A stretch of DNA of 64,000 nt, taken from Hyphomonas atlantica corrig. (lineage in GTDB: Bacteria; Pseudomonadota; Alphaproteobacteria; Caulobacterales; Hyphomonadaceae). Of the stretch, positions 1-8,443 are shown one piece after another. Numbering within the stretch: position 1 is the first letter of the stretch; each line of letters starts with the position of its first letter. Location of the stretch: NCBI RefSeq assembly GCF_000682715.1, contig NZ_AWFH01000063.1, positions 62,001 to 126,000 on the forward strand, read 5' to 3'. A program made the translations under genes and the position numbers. The notes beneath the pieces were generated by a model, which was given only the letters and a program-made list of their open reading frames with translations, did no database searches and had not been told where the DNA came from.

Positions 1-758
1 CCGCCATGCATCAGTTTCAGGTCGAGACCGGCGCGAAAGCTGACGGATCGCGCATTGAAATGAGCGGGGAAAAGCTGAAGGTCTGGCGCGCCAATCAGGC
101 TGGCCCATCGGCGGCGGAGCGTTGGCGCGCCGGGAAGGGAAAGAGTCAGGGTCGTGATGTCTCCCCATCCGGTAACCTCTTTCCATTGCCCGGCCTGCCA
201 GATACGCATTGGGCGCCCGGCCTGTCCGGCGATCGCCCGGATGACCGACAAACCGCGGGGGGCGCGATTGCCGGGTAGGATGACGCTTTCAATATGGTCA
301 ATCTGCTCAATCCCCGAATTCAACCGCGTGACCGCGGCGGACGACAGGGCCGGTACGCTGGATACGCCCGACAGGACAGTAAGGGCTTTCTCGCGTGCCT
401 GATCGTTCAAGATCGAGATATTGGCTGTGAAGTCTCCGTCGTCGGACAAGTCGAGGTAATGGGCACCAGCCGCCAACGCGGCCCGTGCGATTGGGTAGCG
501 ATCATCGCAGCGACGCTGAAACGGACCTGAGGCGTCTACGACGATGAAAGGGGCCTCGGCGGCAAGCCGGTCAGCGAAATCGTTCGTGTGCGTGTCCAGC
601 TGAGCGGGGCGGCAGGGGGTGCCCGTGCAAAAAGCGCTAGCCTTCGAAAAGCTCCGGCCTGCGACGATCACCTCAAACCGCGGGTCGGCAGAGAGCGCCT
701 TTGCCAGTTTTCCTCCGAATACGCCATATCCACCCAGGATGAGAACACACTTACTCAA
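1..758 (-). CDS. NAD(P)-binding saccharopine dehydrogenase-like protein (3' end outside window)
   Basis: Only the first 252 codons are present; the frame runs open off the left edge. The N-terminus has a Rossmann-type glycine pattern (LGGYGVFGG, about residues 8-16) right after the start, as in the saccharopine dehydrogenase/trans-enoyl reductase-like superfamily. The substrate is unknown. The start is a TTG at 758-756 that overlaps the stop of the upstream DCC gene by 3 bp, so the two genes are probably translationally coupled; I saw no in-frame ATG before the Rossmann motif. The family assignment rests on the fold motif and general sequence character only. Confidence 0.75.
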   Translation of the reverse strand, partial: MSKCVLILGGYGVFGGKLAKALSADPRFEVIVAGRSFSKASAFCTGTPCRPAQLDTHTNDFADRLAAEAPFIVVDASGPFQRRCDDRYPIARAALAAGAHYLDLSDDGDFTANISILNDQAREKALTVLSGVSSVPALSSAAVTRLNSGIEQIDHIESVILPGNRAPRGLSVIRAIAGQAGRPMRIWQAGQWKEVTGWGDITTLTLSLPGAPTLRRRWASLIGAPDLQLFPAHFNARSVSFRAGLDLKLMHG

Positions 759-1155
759 TTAGCCGGGCCTTCAGTTCGGGCGAAGGCATAGGGCATGTGC
801 GCCTTCCCAGCTTGTACCGGTTGCGGGCGATCAGCAGATAGGGCGACTTGCTGAATCCGTCGGGCAAGAAATTCAAAATGCGGGCGGCGCGCCACGGCCA
901 GCCGAGTGCGCTCATAGCGGCTGTGAAGGCGCGCATGTGAGTGTATGCGCTGCCATCGACTATCACGATGTTTGTTTCCATCTCTTCCGGACAGAGACCG
1001 TATTTGCGATAGAGGTTCTGCCCGGTCTGAGAGTGAGCTGTAACAAATCGGAAACGTCCGAGCTTGTCATTTCGCGTCATGAAATGTGCGAAGCCCGAAC
1101 AGAAAACGCAATATCCGTCGAAAACGATGAGATCTTGTGGCGCAACATCGGTCAT
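751..1155 (-). CDS. DCC family thiol-disulfide oxidoreductase (DUF393)
   Basis: A 134-residue protein with the family's DxYCxxC pattern at the N-terminus (FDGYCVFC, cysteines 16 and 19) and a thioredoxin-like length. DCC proteins are thought to act in thiol-disulfide exchange, but substrates are mostly unknown. I chose the ATG at 1155 because GGAGAG lies 7-12 bases upstream; the frame is open further up to a TTG at 1185. The 3' end overlaps the start of the following Rossmann-fold oxidoreductase, so the pair forms a small operon. Confidence 0.85.
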   Translation of the reverse strand: MTDVAPQDLIVFDGYCVFCSGFAHFMTRNDKLGRFRFVTAHSQTGQNLYRKYGLCPEEMETNIVIVDGSAYTHMRAFTAAMSALGWPWRAARILNFLPDGFSKSPYLLIARNRYKLGRRTCPMPSPELKARLIE

Positions 1156-1257
1156 CCGGGCTCTCTCCGTGAGGAACGCTATCAATCTAATGTTGATTTC
1201 GGCAATTGGCCATGCCTGTCGGGAGCGTGCGTCGCTTTGTCTGAAATTCGGGTCTTT

Positions 1258-2838
1258 CTAGCAATCGAGCGCAATGTGGTCCGTGATGCCGATGGCCGCC
1301 AGGAAGGCGGGGTCGTGGCTGATGACGAGGAGGGCGCCGGTATAGGCGTTGAGGGCGGCTTCGAGGGTTTCGATCGTGGCCATGTCGAGATGGTTGGTCG
1401 GCTCGTCCAGCAGGAGGAGTTCGGGCGGCTGGGGCGCGGCGAAGATGGCGGCGAGGCCCGCGCGCAGGCGTTCGCCGCCGCTAAGCGTCGCCACAGGCTG
1501 GTGCGCCGCCTCGTTGCGGAAGGCAAAGCGGGCGAGCGCGGCATGGGCCGCGTTGCGGCTGAGATGCGGCTGCACGGCGTGGAGCGCATCGAGGATGGAG
1601 CCTTCCCGCGGCAGAAGGCTGACATGCTGGTCCAGCCGGGCGATGCGCGGCGTCAGCGTCTCGACCGTGCCGGAGACGGGGGGGATTTCGCCGAGGATCA
1701 TCCGCATCAGCGTGGACTTGCCCGAGCCATTGGGGCCGGAGATGGCGACGCGCCGGGGGCCGCGCAGCTCAAACGAGAGCGGGCCGAACAGGTGGCGATC
1801 TTCGAAGGCGGCGACGGCGTCCTTTAAGCGGAGAATGTCTTTCGAATTGGGCAGGTCGACGTGTGGCACATCCATCGAGATGGGCGCGGTGATCTCGACC
1901 TTTGCGCGGGCGGCCTCGAAACTGTCTGCGGCGTCGCCAATCAAGCGTCCGGCGAGGTGGTCGCCGCGGGCAGATGTGTGTTCGGCGCGTTCGGCGCGGG
2001 CATTCAGCACGAGCTTTGGCTGGGATCCGCGCGCGCGGGTCGCCCGGCCCATCTTTTCCCGCCGGTCCTGTTTCTCGCGGGCGCGTTGAGCGTCTGCCTC
2101 GGCACGCTTGAGGGCGCTGGCGGAGCGGGTGAGGTCTGCCTCGGCCTGGGCGCGGGCTGCGTCGCGCGCTTCGCGAAAGGCGCTCCAGCCCCCACCGAAG
2201 ATCGTGACGCCGATGGGGGTCAGTTCCACGATCCGGTCGACCTGTTCCAGCAGGTCCCGGTCATGACTGGCGATGAGTGCGCCGCCGCGCCAGTGGGCGA
2301 GCAGGTCGGCGATGGCGCGCCGCCCGTCCGTATCGAGATTGTTCGTGGGTTCGTCCAGCAGCAGGATGTCCGGCTGTTCCAGAAGCAGGCGGGCGATCAT
2401 CACGCGTGTGCGTTCGCCGCCGCTGAGCTGTGACATGGGGGTATCAAGCGGCATATCGCGCAGGCCGGTGGAGGCGAGGGTCTCTTCCAGCCGGGCTTCC
2501 AGCGTCCAGTCGGCCAGCTCAGCATCTTCCAGTGTGCCATCGCCCGCCGCCAGACGCGCGAGCCGGGCAAGGTCTTCTGCCACCCCGAGGGTTTCGCTGA
2601 GGGTCAGCGACTCATCGGCAATCTGGGCAAGACGGCCCAGCCGGGCGTGTACGGACAGCGTGCCGCGCGCGGGCGTGACCTCGCCGGCAATCGCGCGCAG
2701 CAGTGTGGACTTGCCACAGCTATTGCGCCCGACAAGGCCAATGCGTTCGCGGCCGAGCGACAGGTTCAGCCCGTCAAAGAGCGGCGTGCCGTCAGGCGTG
2801 GTGAGGGAAAGGGAATCGAGTGTGAGAAGAGAAGACAT
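1258..2838 (-). CDS. ABC-F family ATP-binding protein
   Basis: A 526-residue soluble protein with two ABC ATPase domains and no membrane segments, the layout of ABC-F proteins, which act on ribosomes or in antibiotic protection rather than transport. Walker A motifs are GRNSCGKST (residues 37-45) and, in the second half, GPNGSGKST. Each domain has LSGGE signatures and LLLDEPTN Walker B motifs. The linker between the domains is rich in Arg, Lys and Ala, as expected for the P-site tRNA-interaction motif region. The first Walker A has Ser-Cys where Gly-Ala or Gly-Ser is more common. The exact subfamily is not resolved. A second, Uup-like ABC-F gene lies at 46.5-48.4 kb. Confidence 0.9.
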   Translation of the reverse strand: MSSLLTLDSLSLTTPDGTPLFDGLNLSLGRERIGLVGRNSCGKSTLLRAIAGEVTPARGTLSVHARLGRLAQIADESLTLSETLGVAEDLARLARLAAGDGTLEDAELADWTLEARLEETLASTGLRDMPLDTPMSQLSGGERTRVMIARLLLEQPDILLLDEPTNNLDTDGRRAIADLLAHWRGGALIASHDRDLLEQVDRIVELTPIGVTIFGGGWSAFREARDAARAQAEADLTRSASALKRAEADAQRAREKQDRREKMGRATRARGSQPKLVLNARAERAEHTSARGDHLAGRLIGDAADSFEAARAKVEITAPISMDVPHVDLPNSKDILRLKDAVAAFEDRHLFGPLSFELRGPRRVAISGPNGSGKSTLMRMILGEIPPVSGTVETLTPRIARLDQHVSLLPREGSILDALHAVQPHLSRNAAHAALARFAFRNEAAHQPVATLSGGERLRAGLAAIFAAPQPPELLLLDEPTNHLDMATIETLEAALNAYTGALLVISHDPAFLAAIGITDHIALDC

Positions 2839-2981
2839 GGGCAGGCCGGATCATCATGGAAAGGGAGAGCGAAGCGGTGGGCTTTGCGTAATCCATGTCT
2901 CTGGCCTCCAATTATCTCGGGATGGTGTCTCTGCGGATCGAGGCGTCTACATACGCATTCCGCCGCGCAGTTCAAGGGAAA

Positions 2982-4139
2982 TCAGGCCTGCGCGGGCAAT
3001 TTCCGGTTTGGCGCGAATGCGTCTGCGAGGGGATTTGCGGTCTCCCCCAGCATCAGGTCTGCGATGATGCGGGCGGTGATCGGGGTGAGCAGGATGCCAT
3101 TGCGATAGTGGCCTGCGGCAACAAACATGTTCGGCTGGCGCGTGCGGCCGAGGAAGGGGGCGAGGTCTGGCGTACCGGGGCGAACGCCGGACCAGGTCGA
3201 GGCGATCCGCGCATCGGCCAGCGAGGGCACGATGGTCGCCGCGCGCGACAGGAGCGCGGCAATATCATCCGTGTTCGGCATGCCCGTAGTGCGGCCCGGC
3301 TCCATCGTGGCGCCAATGACCAGTTCACGGCCACGCGGCACCATATAGATCGGCCCGGCGCGCAGCGTCGTGTCAGGATGGTCGGCGCGACGTTCTACGG
3401 ACAGCATCTGCCCGCCAAACGTGTCGATCTCGTCCAGCGCGGTTTCCCAATTCACGAGGCTGAATTGTTTGCCGTGTTCGCTCACCTTCAGCGCAGCGCT
3501 CTGCCAGCCGGCGGTGACGAGCAACAGGTCATGGCCGTCGATGGCCAGTGTGCTGCCGGTGGAGTGGAGCGGCGCGGCGGCGTTCTCAAGTGTGATCGCG
3601 GGGTGGCGCTCGCAGACGCAGATCAGCGCAGACACGACGGCGCGATTGTTCACATGGCCATCGGTCTGGAGCCGCAGGGCACCGCACAAATCCGGGGAGA
3701 GGGCAGGCTCGATGGCGCGGGCGGCGGCGATGTCCAACCGGTCGCCGGGCAGGGCGCGGGCCTGAAGCGTTTCCAGAATGCCGTCCAGATGTTTGGCCGT
3801 GGCCTCATCTGCGGCGACAGCGAGGGAAGGGCCGGGCGCATAGCCGACGGACTGGCCGCTCTCGCGTTCCAGCTGCTCGGCGAAATCCGGCCAGAGACCT
3901 GCGCTTTCAAGGCAAAGATCGAACAGGCGCGGATGAACGCCCTCTTCGCTGGCCGCTTCGAAGGCCGGGGCGATCATGCCGGCGGCGGCCCAGCTGGCGC
4001 CGCGTCCGGGCGGGTTCGGATCAAACAGGGTGACGGATGCGCCGCGCCGGGCAAGTTCCAGCGCGCAGCTCAGCCCGATGATGCCTGCGCCTGCAATGGC
4101 AATGCGGGGATGTGAGGAATTGGCAGCGGCGCAGGTCAT
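2982..4139 (-). CDS. thiO: FAD-dependent glycine oxidase-like protein (ThiO family)
   Basis: A 385-residue D-amino-acid/glycine oxidase-type flavoprotein. The dinucleotide-binding motif GAGIIG is at residues 17-22, followed by the PGRGASWAAAGMIAP segment typical of ThiO. The C-terminal half carries the family's SGVRPGTPD and GHYRNGILLTP motifs that close the FAD site. ThiO oxidises glycine to dehydroglycine for the thiazole of thiamin. No other thiamin gene is adjacent and no TPP riboswitch was seen upstream, so the role in thiamin synthesis is inferred from family only; a general D-amino acid dehydrogenase is the alternative. Confidence 0.8.
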   Translation of the reverse strand: MTCAAANSSHPRIAIAGAGIIGLSCALELARRGASVTLFDPNPPGRGASWAAAGMIAPAFEAASEEGVHPRLFDLCLESAGLWPDFAEQLERESGQSVGYAPGPSLAVAADEATAKHLDGILETLQARALPGDRLDIAAARAIEPALSPDLCGALRLQTDGHVNNRAVVSALICVCERHPAITLENAAAPLHSTGSTLAIDGHDLLLVTAGWQSAALKVSEHGKQFSLVNWETALDEIDTFGGQMLSVERRADHPDTTLRAGPIYMVPRGRELVIGATMEPGRTTGMPNTDDIAALLSRAATIVPSLADARIASTWSGVRPGTPDLAPFLGRTRQPNMFVAAGHYRNGILLTPITARIIADLMLGETANPLADAFAPNRKLPAQA

Positions 4140-4177
4140 GCGCGCTATCTAGGCGATAGAATTGCAGAAATGAATGC

Positions 4178-4426
4178 TCAGGCCGCGTTGGCCTGCATTT
4201 TCTGGACTTCCCAGTAGGATTTGAAGGCGTCTGCCCATTTGCGGCTCTGGAAGACGACTTCCTTGCACATCTGTCCGCTGGGGCGGAATGCCGTGCGCAC
4301 CATCATCTGAGGCGCTTCGTCCAGATCGTGAGAAAGTTGTTCGGTAATGAAGGAGTCCAGCACGATAGACAAAAGGGCGTCTTCTTCAGGCGATCCCAAG
4401 TCCAGATCCAAGACAATGTCGTTCAT
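4178..4426 (-). CDS. Small conserved hypothetical protein
   Basis: An acidic 82-residue protein with no signal peptide, membrane segment or recognised motif. It begins with an Asp/Leu/Glu-rich stretch (DLDLGSPEED) and ends with a more basic, aromatic segment (SRKWADAFKSYWEVQK). It has its own leader and is divergent from the iron-uptake operon; the 224 bp between them probably hold both promoters. Function unknown. Confidence 0.7.
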   Translation of the reverse strand: MNDIVLDLDLGSPEEDALLSIVLDSFITEQLSHDLDEAPQMMVRTAFRPSGQMCKEVVFQSRKWADAFKSYWEVQKMQANAA

Positions 4427-4650
4427 TTTTTCCCCAACCGTCAGGCTTTATATCCACAAAAGTGGAGTTTGTTTGTATTAAACCCTTCTACCTCAAATAT
4501 TGCGGCGCAGCATAGCCGTTTTGAGACTCTTTCGGATTTTCCGTTCAGATGTGCAAAATTCGGGCAAAAAGGTCGCGCATCTCTTTGTTGCGATCCATTC
4601 TCAAGTGTGTTTCAACGGACCATCAATGCTCGAGAAGGAAAGTAGGTTCC
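4427..4650. promoter_or_regulatory. Divergent promoter region of the small gene and the iron-uptake operon
   Basis: This 224-bp spacer is clearly more AT-rich than its surroundings and separates two divergent genes, so it should carry both promoters. It contains TCCAC-AAAA-GTGGA (small palindrome near 4452), one GACTC site near 4525, and the AAGGAA ribosome binding site of fbpA. I could not identify a convincing Fur, Irr or RirA box by eye. Confidence 0.45.
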
Positions 4651-5724
4651 ATGAAATGGTATACACCTCTGGCTGCTGCCGTCGCGTTTGTTGCTGCGTG
4701 TGGCGGGCCGACTGAAGAACCGTCCGAACCTGCAGCGGTTGCGCCAGAGGCCACTGCGCCGGCAGAGCCTGCGGGCGTGCTGAATGTATATTCGGCGCGG
4801 CACTATGATTCCGACAAGGAGATGTACCGGAAATTCGAGGAGGAGACCGGCATTCGCGTCCGATTCCGCGAATCCGGTACGGCCGAATTGCTTGAGGCGA
4901 TGAAGAATGAGGGGGACAACAGTCCCGCGGACGTCATTCTTTCGTCCGATGCTGGCACACTCTACCGGTTCATGGACGCAGGCCTGATGCAGCCGGTGGA
5001 TTCGGATGTGCTGTCCGAGCGCATTCCAGAGCATTTCCGTGATCCGGAGGGGCACTGGTTCGGCCTCGCCAAGCGCTTGCGCGTGATCGTTTACGATCCG
5101 GACCGTGTTCAGCCCGACCAAGTAGACGAATATGCCGACCTTGCGAGTGCGGCCTTTGAAGGCGAGGTCTGCATGCGTTCCAGCACGAACATTTACAATC
5201 TCTCCCTGATGGGCGAGCTGGTAGACCGGCTGGGCGAGGAAACAGCGGCGGCCTGGGCGCGCAGCGTTGTGGCGAATTTCGCCCGCCAGCCGCAAGGCGG
5301 TGACACAACCCAGATCGAGGCAATTGCTGCAGGTCAGTGTTCCGTCGCGCTCGTCAATCACTATTATTGGGTGCGTATGACCCAAGGCTCCGACACCCAG
5401 CGCAACACGGTAGAAAAGACCATGTTGTCCTTCCCGCAGCAGGATAGCTGGGGCACGCACGTGAACGTGACGGGCGCAGGCGTTGCCGCCAATGCGCCGC
5501 ATAAGGAAGCGGCGATCCAGTTCATCGAATGGCTGTCCGGGGAAGAGGGGCAGTTCCTGCTGACCACAGAGACCAAGGAGATCCCGCTGGTCGAGGGCGC
5601 AGAGATGCCGGTCGGTCTTGAGCGCTTGCCGTCAGACTTCAAGGAAAGTGTCTTCCCGCTCAATACGCTGGGGGAAAATCAGGCACGGGCACAAGCCATT
5701 TATGACCGGGCTGGCTGGAACTGA
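4651..5724 (+). CDS. fbpA: Iron(III) ABC transporter substrate-binding lipoprotein
   Basis: A 357-residue extracellular solute-binding protein of the FbpA/FutA type. It starts with a lipoprotein signal whose lipobox ends at Cys17 (VAAC), followed by a Pro/Glu/Ala linker and the periplasmic-binding fold (NVYSARHYDSD, typical of ferric-binding proteins). The tandem tyrosines in NHYYW match the iron-ligand region. The ATG at 4651 follows AAGGAA and directly precedes the signal peptide; an open frame extends further up but encodes no signal. First gene of the operon with the permease (6 bp downstream) and ATPase. Confidence 0.9.
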   Translation: MKWYTPLAAAVAFVAACGGPTEEPSEPAAVAPEATAPAEPAGVLNVYSARHYDSDKEMYRKFEEETGIRVRFRESGTAELLEAMKNEGDNSPADVILSSDAGTLYRFMDAGLMQPVDSDVLSERIPEHFRDPEGHWFGLAKRLRVIVYDPDRVQPDQVDEYADLASAAFEGEVCMRSSTNIYNLSLMGELVDRLGEETAAAWARSVVANFARQPQGGDTTQIEAIAAGQCSVALVNHYYWVRMTQGSDTQRNTVEKTMLSFPQQDSWGTHVNVTGAGVAANAPHKEAAIQFIEWLSGEEGQFLLTTETKEIPLVEGAEMPVGLERLPSDFKESVFPLNTLGENQARAQAIYDRAGWN

Positions 5725-5730
5725 TTTCAT

Positions 5731-7344
5731 TTGACCAGTTTGAGCGACATTCGAAGCTTTCGGTTCAGAAGCGTTGACGGGCCCGCCTTGATGGCGGGCC
5801 TGATCATTGCGGTGCCGGTCTTCGTGACGCTGATTGCCGGACTGGTGAATGGTGGCGGCGATGCGTGGAGCCATATCCGCGACACGCTGTTGGTCGGCTA
5901 TACCGGCGGCACGCTCGGCATGCTGGCCCTGACGGGGATCATGATCCTGATCACGGCTGTTCCGGCGGCCTGGCTGGTGACCATGTACCAGTTTCCGGGG
6001 CGCGGCGTGTTCGAATGGTTGCTCATCCTTCCCCTGGCTGCGCCGGGTTATGTGCTGGCCTATGCCTATGCAGATCTTATGGGCCTGATGGGGCCGTTTC
6101 AGGTCGCCATCCGGGATGTGACGGGCTTGTCGGCGCGGGACTATTGGTTTCCGGATATGCGCAACCTGCCGGGGCTTGCCTTCGTGCTGACCTGTGCCTT
6201 GTATCCTTATGTCTATCTCACGGCGCGGGCCGCCTTTGTCTCGCAATCGGTCTGCGCACTCGAAGCTGCACGCAGCCTGGGCGCCAGCAGCTTCCGGCGT
6301 TTCTGGCAGGTTGCCCTGCCAGCCGCGCGCCCGGCCATCGCTGCCGGTCTCGCGCTCGCCCTGATGGAGGCCGCGGCGGATTATGGCGCGGCAGAGTATC
6401 TGGGCGTGCCGACGCTGACCTTCGGCATCGTGCGGGCCTGGCAGAGCTTCGGCGAACCGGCCGCGGCGGCGCGACTGGCGCTGGTGCTTGTGGCCATCGT
6501 GATCGGGCTGATCCTTGCCGAGCGCTACACACGCGGCCGGGCGGGCAGCCAGCAGAGCTCAACGCGTTGGCGCACAGTGTCCCGCGCGCGGTTGCCGCTC
6601 GGCGCGGGTTTGGCGGCAAGCGCCTTGTGCGGCCTGATCTTCCTTGTCGCTTTTGTTCTGCCTGTGTCGCGACTTGTCTGGTTGGTGATGGAATCCCGCG
6701 ACAGCATCGCGCCCATCGGGCGGGCACTTTTCAACACGTTGATCCTGGCAGGCTCTGGCGCGGCGCTGGCCTTCGTGCTGGCGTTGGTGATTGCACTGAC
6801 CGTTCGCCAGAGCGGCCTGGTCGCAGGATTTGCCCGGCTGATGGCGTCGACCGGCTATGCCATTCCGGGCGCGGTTCTGGCACTCGGCGCGCTGATCGTG
6901 ATGGGGCAATTGGGCCTGACGCTGACCGGGGCAGGGGCGATTTTTGCGCTGGCTTGGGTCTATGCCAGCAGGTTCACCACTTCTGGCGCCGAACCAATGG
7001 TGGCCGCGCTGGGCCGGGCACCCGCCTCAATGGGCTATGCTGCAGAGAGTCTCGGCGCATCGCCGCTGCGCCGGGCGGTTTCCGTTGACCTGCCGGTCGC
7101 GCTATCAGGCGCCATGGCTGGTGCGCTGATCCTGTTTGTTGAGTCCCTGAAAGAGCTGCCCGCGACCTTGATGTTGCGGCCGTTCAATTGGGATACCCTG
7201 TCCGTGCGGGCGAACGCCTATGCCACGGATGAGCGGCTGGCGGCGGCGGCGCTGCCCTCGCTGCTGATCACGCTGGCGGGCCTGTTGCCCGTGATCCTGT
7301 TGTCTTGGCGGCTGAGCCGTTCGCGTCCGGGGGATGCGGAATGA
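5731..7344 (+). CDS. fbpB: Iron(III) ABC transporter permease, two fused domains
   Basis: A 537-residue inner-membrane protein with about 12 hydrophobic segments and two EAA loops (EAARSLGAS in the first half, AESLGASPL in the second). This shows two fused BPD_transp_1 domains as in FbpB, so one chain makes the whole channel. The likely start is the TTG at 5731, six bases after the fbpA stop; no strong Shine-Dalgarno is visible, which suggests translational coupling. An ATG at 5791 would remove the N-terminal cytoplasmic tail but keep the first helix. Confidence 0.9.
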   Translation: MTSLSDIRSFRFRSVDGPALMAGLIIAVPVFVTLIAGLVNGGGDAWSHIRDTLLVGYTGGTLGMLALTGIMILITAVPAAWLVTMYQFPGRGVFEWLLILPLAAPGYVLAYAYADLMGLMGPFQVAIRDVTGLSARDYWFPDMRNLPGLAFVLTCALYPYVYLTARAAFVSQSVCALEAARSLGASSFRRFWQVALPAARPAIAAGLALALMEAAADYGAAEYLGVPTLTFGIVRAWQSFGEPAAAARLALVLVAIVIGLILAERYTRGRAGSQQSSTRWRTVSRARLPLGAGLAASALCGLIFLVAFVLPVSRLVWLVMESRDSIAPIGRALFNTLILAGSGAALAFVLALVIALTVRQSGLVAGFARLMASTGYAIPGAVLALGALIVMGQLGLTLTGAGAIFALAWVYASRFTTSGAEPMVAALGRAPASMGYAAESLGASPLRRAVSVDLPVALSGAMAGALILFVESLKELPATLMLRPFNWDTLSVRANAYATDERLAAAALPSLLITLAGLLPVILLSWRLSRSRPGDAE

Positions 7345-8351
7345 GCGTGCACCTGACGGCCCGGAACGTTTCCCGCCGCTATGGCGTGTCCACGGTTGTA
7401 AACGGCGTGAGCCTCGATCTGGAGCCGGGAAAGATCACGGCATTGCTCGGCGGATCGGGCGCGGGCAAGTCCACGCTATTGCGCCTGTTTGCCGGTCTCG
7501 AGCCTCTGGACGAGGGCGAGATCCGACTTGGGGACCAGATGTTGTCTGCGCCCGGAAAGACCGTGCCGGCCGAGAAGCGCCGCATCGGGCTGATCTTTCA
7601 GGATTTCGCTCTGTTCCCGCATCTGACGGCGGCGCAGAATGTGGCCTTTGGTCTGAAATCCCGTGGCAAGGCAGCGGCCAGAACGATCGCAGCGGAGTGG
7701 CTGGCGCGTCTGGGCCTTACGGGCCGGGCCGATGCCTATCCGCATGAATTGTCCGGCGGGGAGCAGCAGCGCGTCGCCATTGCCCGCGCGCTGGCACCTG
7801 AGCCTGCAGCGATCCTGATGGACGAGCCGTTCTCCGGCCTCGACCCGGCCCTGCGGGGCAGCGTACGCGACACGGCGCTGGCAGCCATTCGGGAAGCTGG
7901 CATTCCGGCCCTTCTGGTGACGCATGACCCGACCGAGGCGCTGGAAAGCTCCGATGCGATTGCCATTCTGCAAGGCGGGCGCCTGTTGCAGCAGGGGTTG
8001 GCGCGTGATGTTTACCTGAAACCGGACAGCGCCGCGATTGCGGCTGCGCTGGGGCCGGTCAGTCGCATCTCCGGGCCGGATATGCCTGCGGGCCTGACGG
8101 GGCAGGCCGTGCCCGCCGGATCGGAACTGGTCGTAAGGCCCGAGGGCGTCGTTCAGGACGAAACCTCGCCTGTGCGGGCGACGGTGGTGACCAGCCAGCT
8201 GACCGGGCCGCTCTGCCGATTGCTGCTGGATTGTGCGGGACAGGAGCTGGTCGCGCTGGTGCCGCGGATGACAGCGCCGAAGGCTGGTGCAGAGATCGGC
8301 ATCCGGCTGGACCCCGCATTGACATTCATCTTCCAGTCAGCAGATTCCTGA
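7341..8351 (+). CDS. fbpC: Iron(III) ABC transporter ATP-binding protein
   Basis: A 336-residue ATPase with Walker A GGSGAGKST (residues 37-45), Q-loop (IFQDFALFPH), signature LSGGEQQR and Walker B (AILMDEPFSGLD). The C-terminal third is a TOBE-like regulatory domain as in FbpC and PotA proteins. The ATG overlaps the permease stop (ATGA), completing a three-gene operon for periplasmic iron capture and uptake. The specificity is inferred from the binding protein next door; thiamin or spermidine uptake is the alternative for this ATPase class but is less likely given the FbpA-type partner. Confidence 0.9.
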   Translation: MSVHLTARNVSRRYGVSTVVNGVSLDLEPGKITALLGGSGAGKSTLLRLFAGLEPLDEGEIRLGDQMLSAPGKTVPAEKRRIGLIFQDFALFPHLTAAQNVAFGLKSRGKAAARTIAAEWLARLGLTGRADAYPHELSGGEQQRVAIARALAPEPAAILMDEPFSGLDPALRGSVRDTALAAIREAGIPALLVTHDPTEALESSDAIAILQGGRLLQQGLARDVYLKPDSAAIAAALGPVSRISGPDMPAGLTGQAVPAGSELVVRPEGVVQDETSPVRATVVTSQLTGPLCRLLLDCAGQELVALVPRMTAPKAGAEIGIRLDPALTFIFQSADS

Positions 8352-8443
8352 CATTTCCGTTAGAGTGCGAGGAATCCCTCGCCATCCGGATATGCGTCCC
8401 ATAAAATCAGGGATGTAGATGTAATCAACAGGAGGCGCTCTGA

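Noticed and set aside
937-1827. Long plus-strand frames opposite the first ABC-F and ThiO genes
   Set aside because: They are antisense shadows of well-supported minus-strand genes in high-GC DNA and contain no domain motifs.
4140-4177. TPP riboswitch upstream of the ThiO-like gene
   Set aside because: The leader is only 38 bp long before the next gene's stop and shows no CTGAGA-type motif.
4449-4462. DnaA box (TATATCCACA) in the fbpA divergent region
   Set aside because: It differs from the TTATCCACA consensus and is single, so not enough to claim replication control.
8367-8382. Hairpin GCGAGG-AATC-CCTCGC after fbpC as a terminator
   Set aside because: The stem is only 6 bp and no T-run follows.
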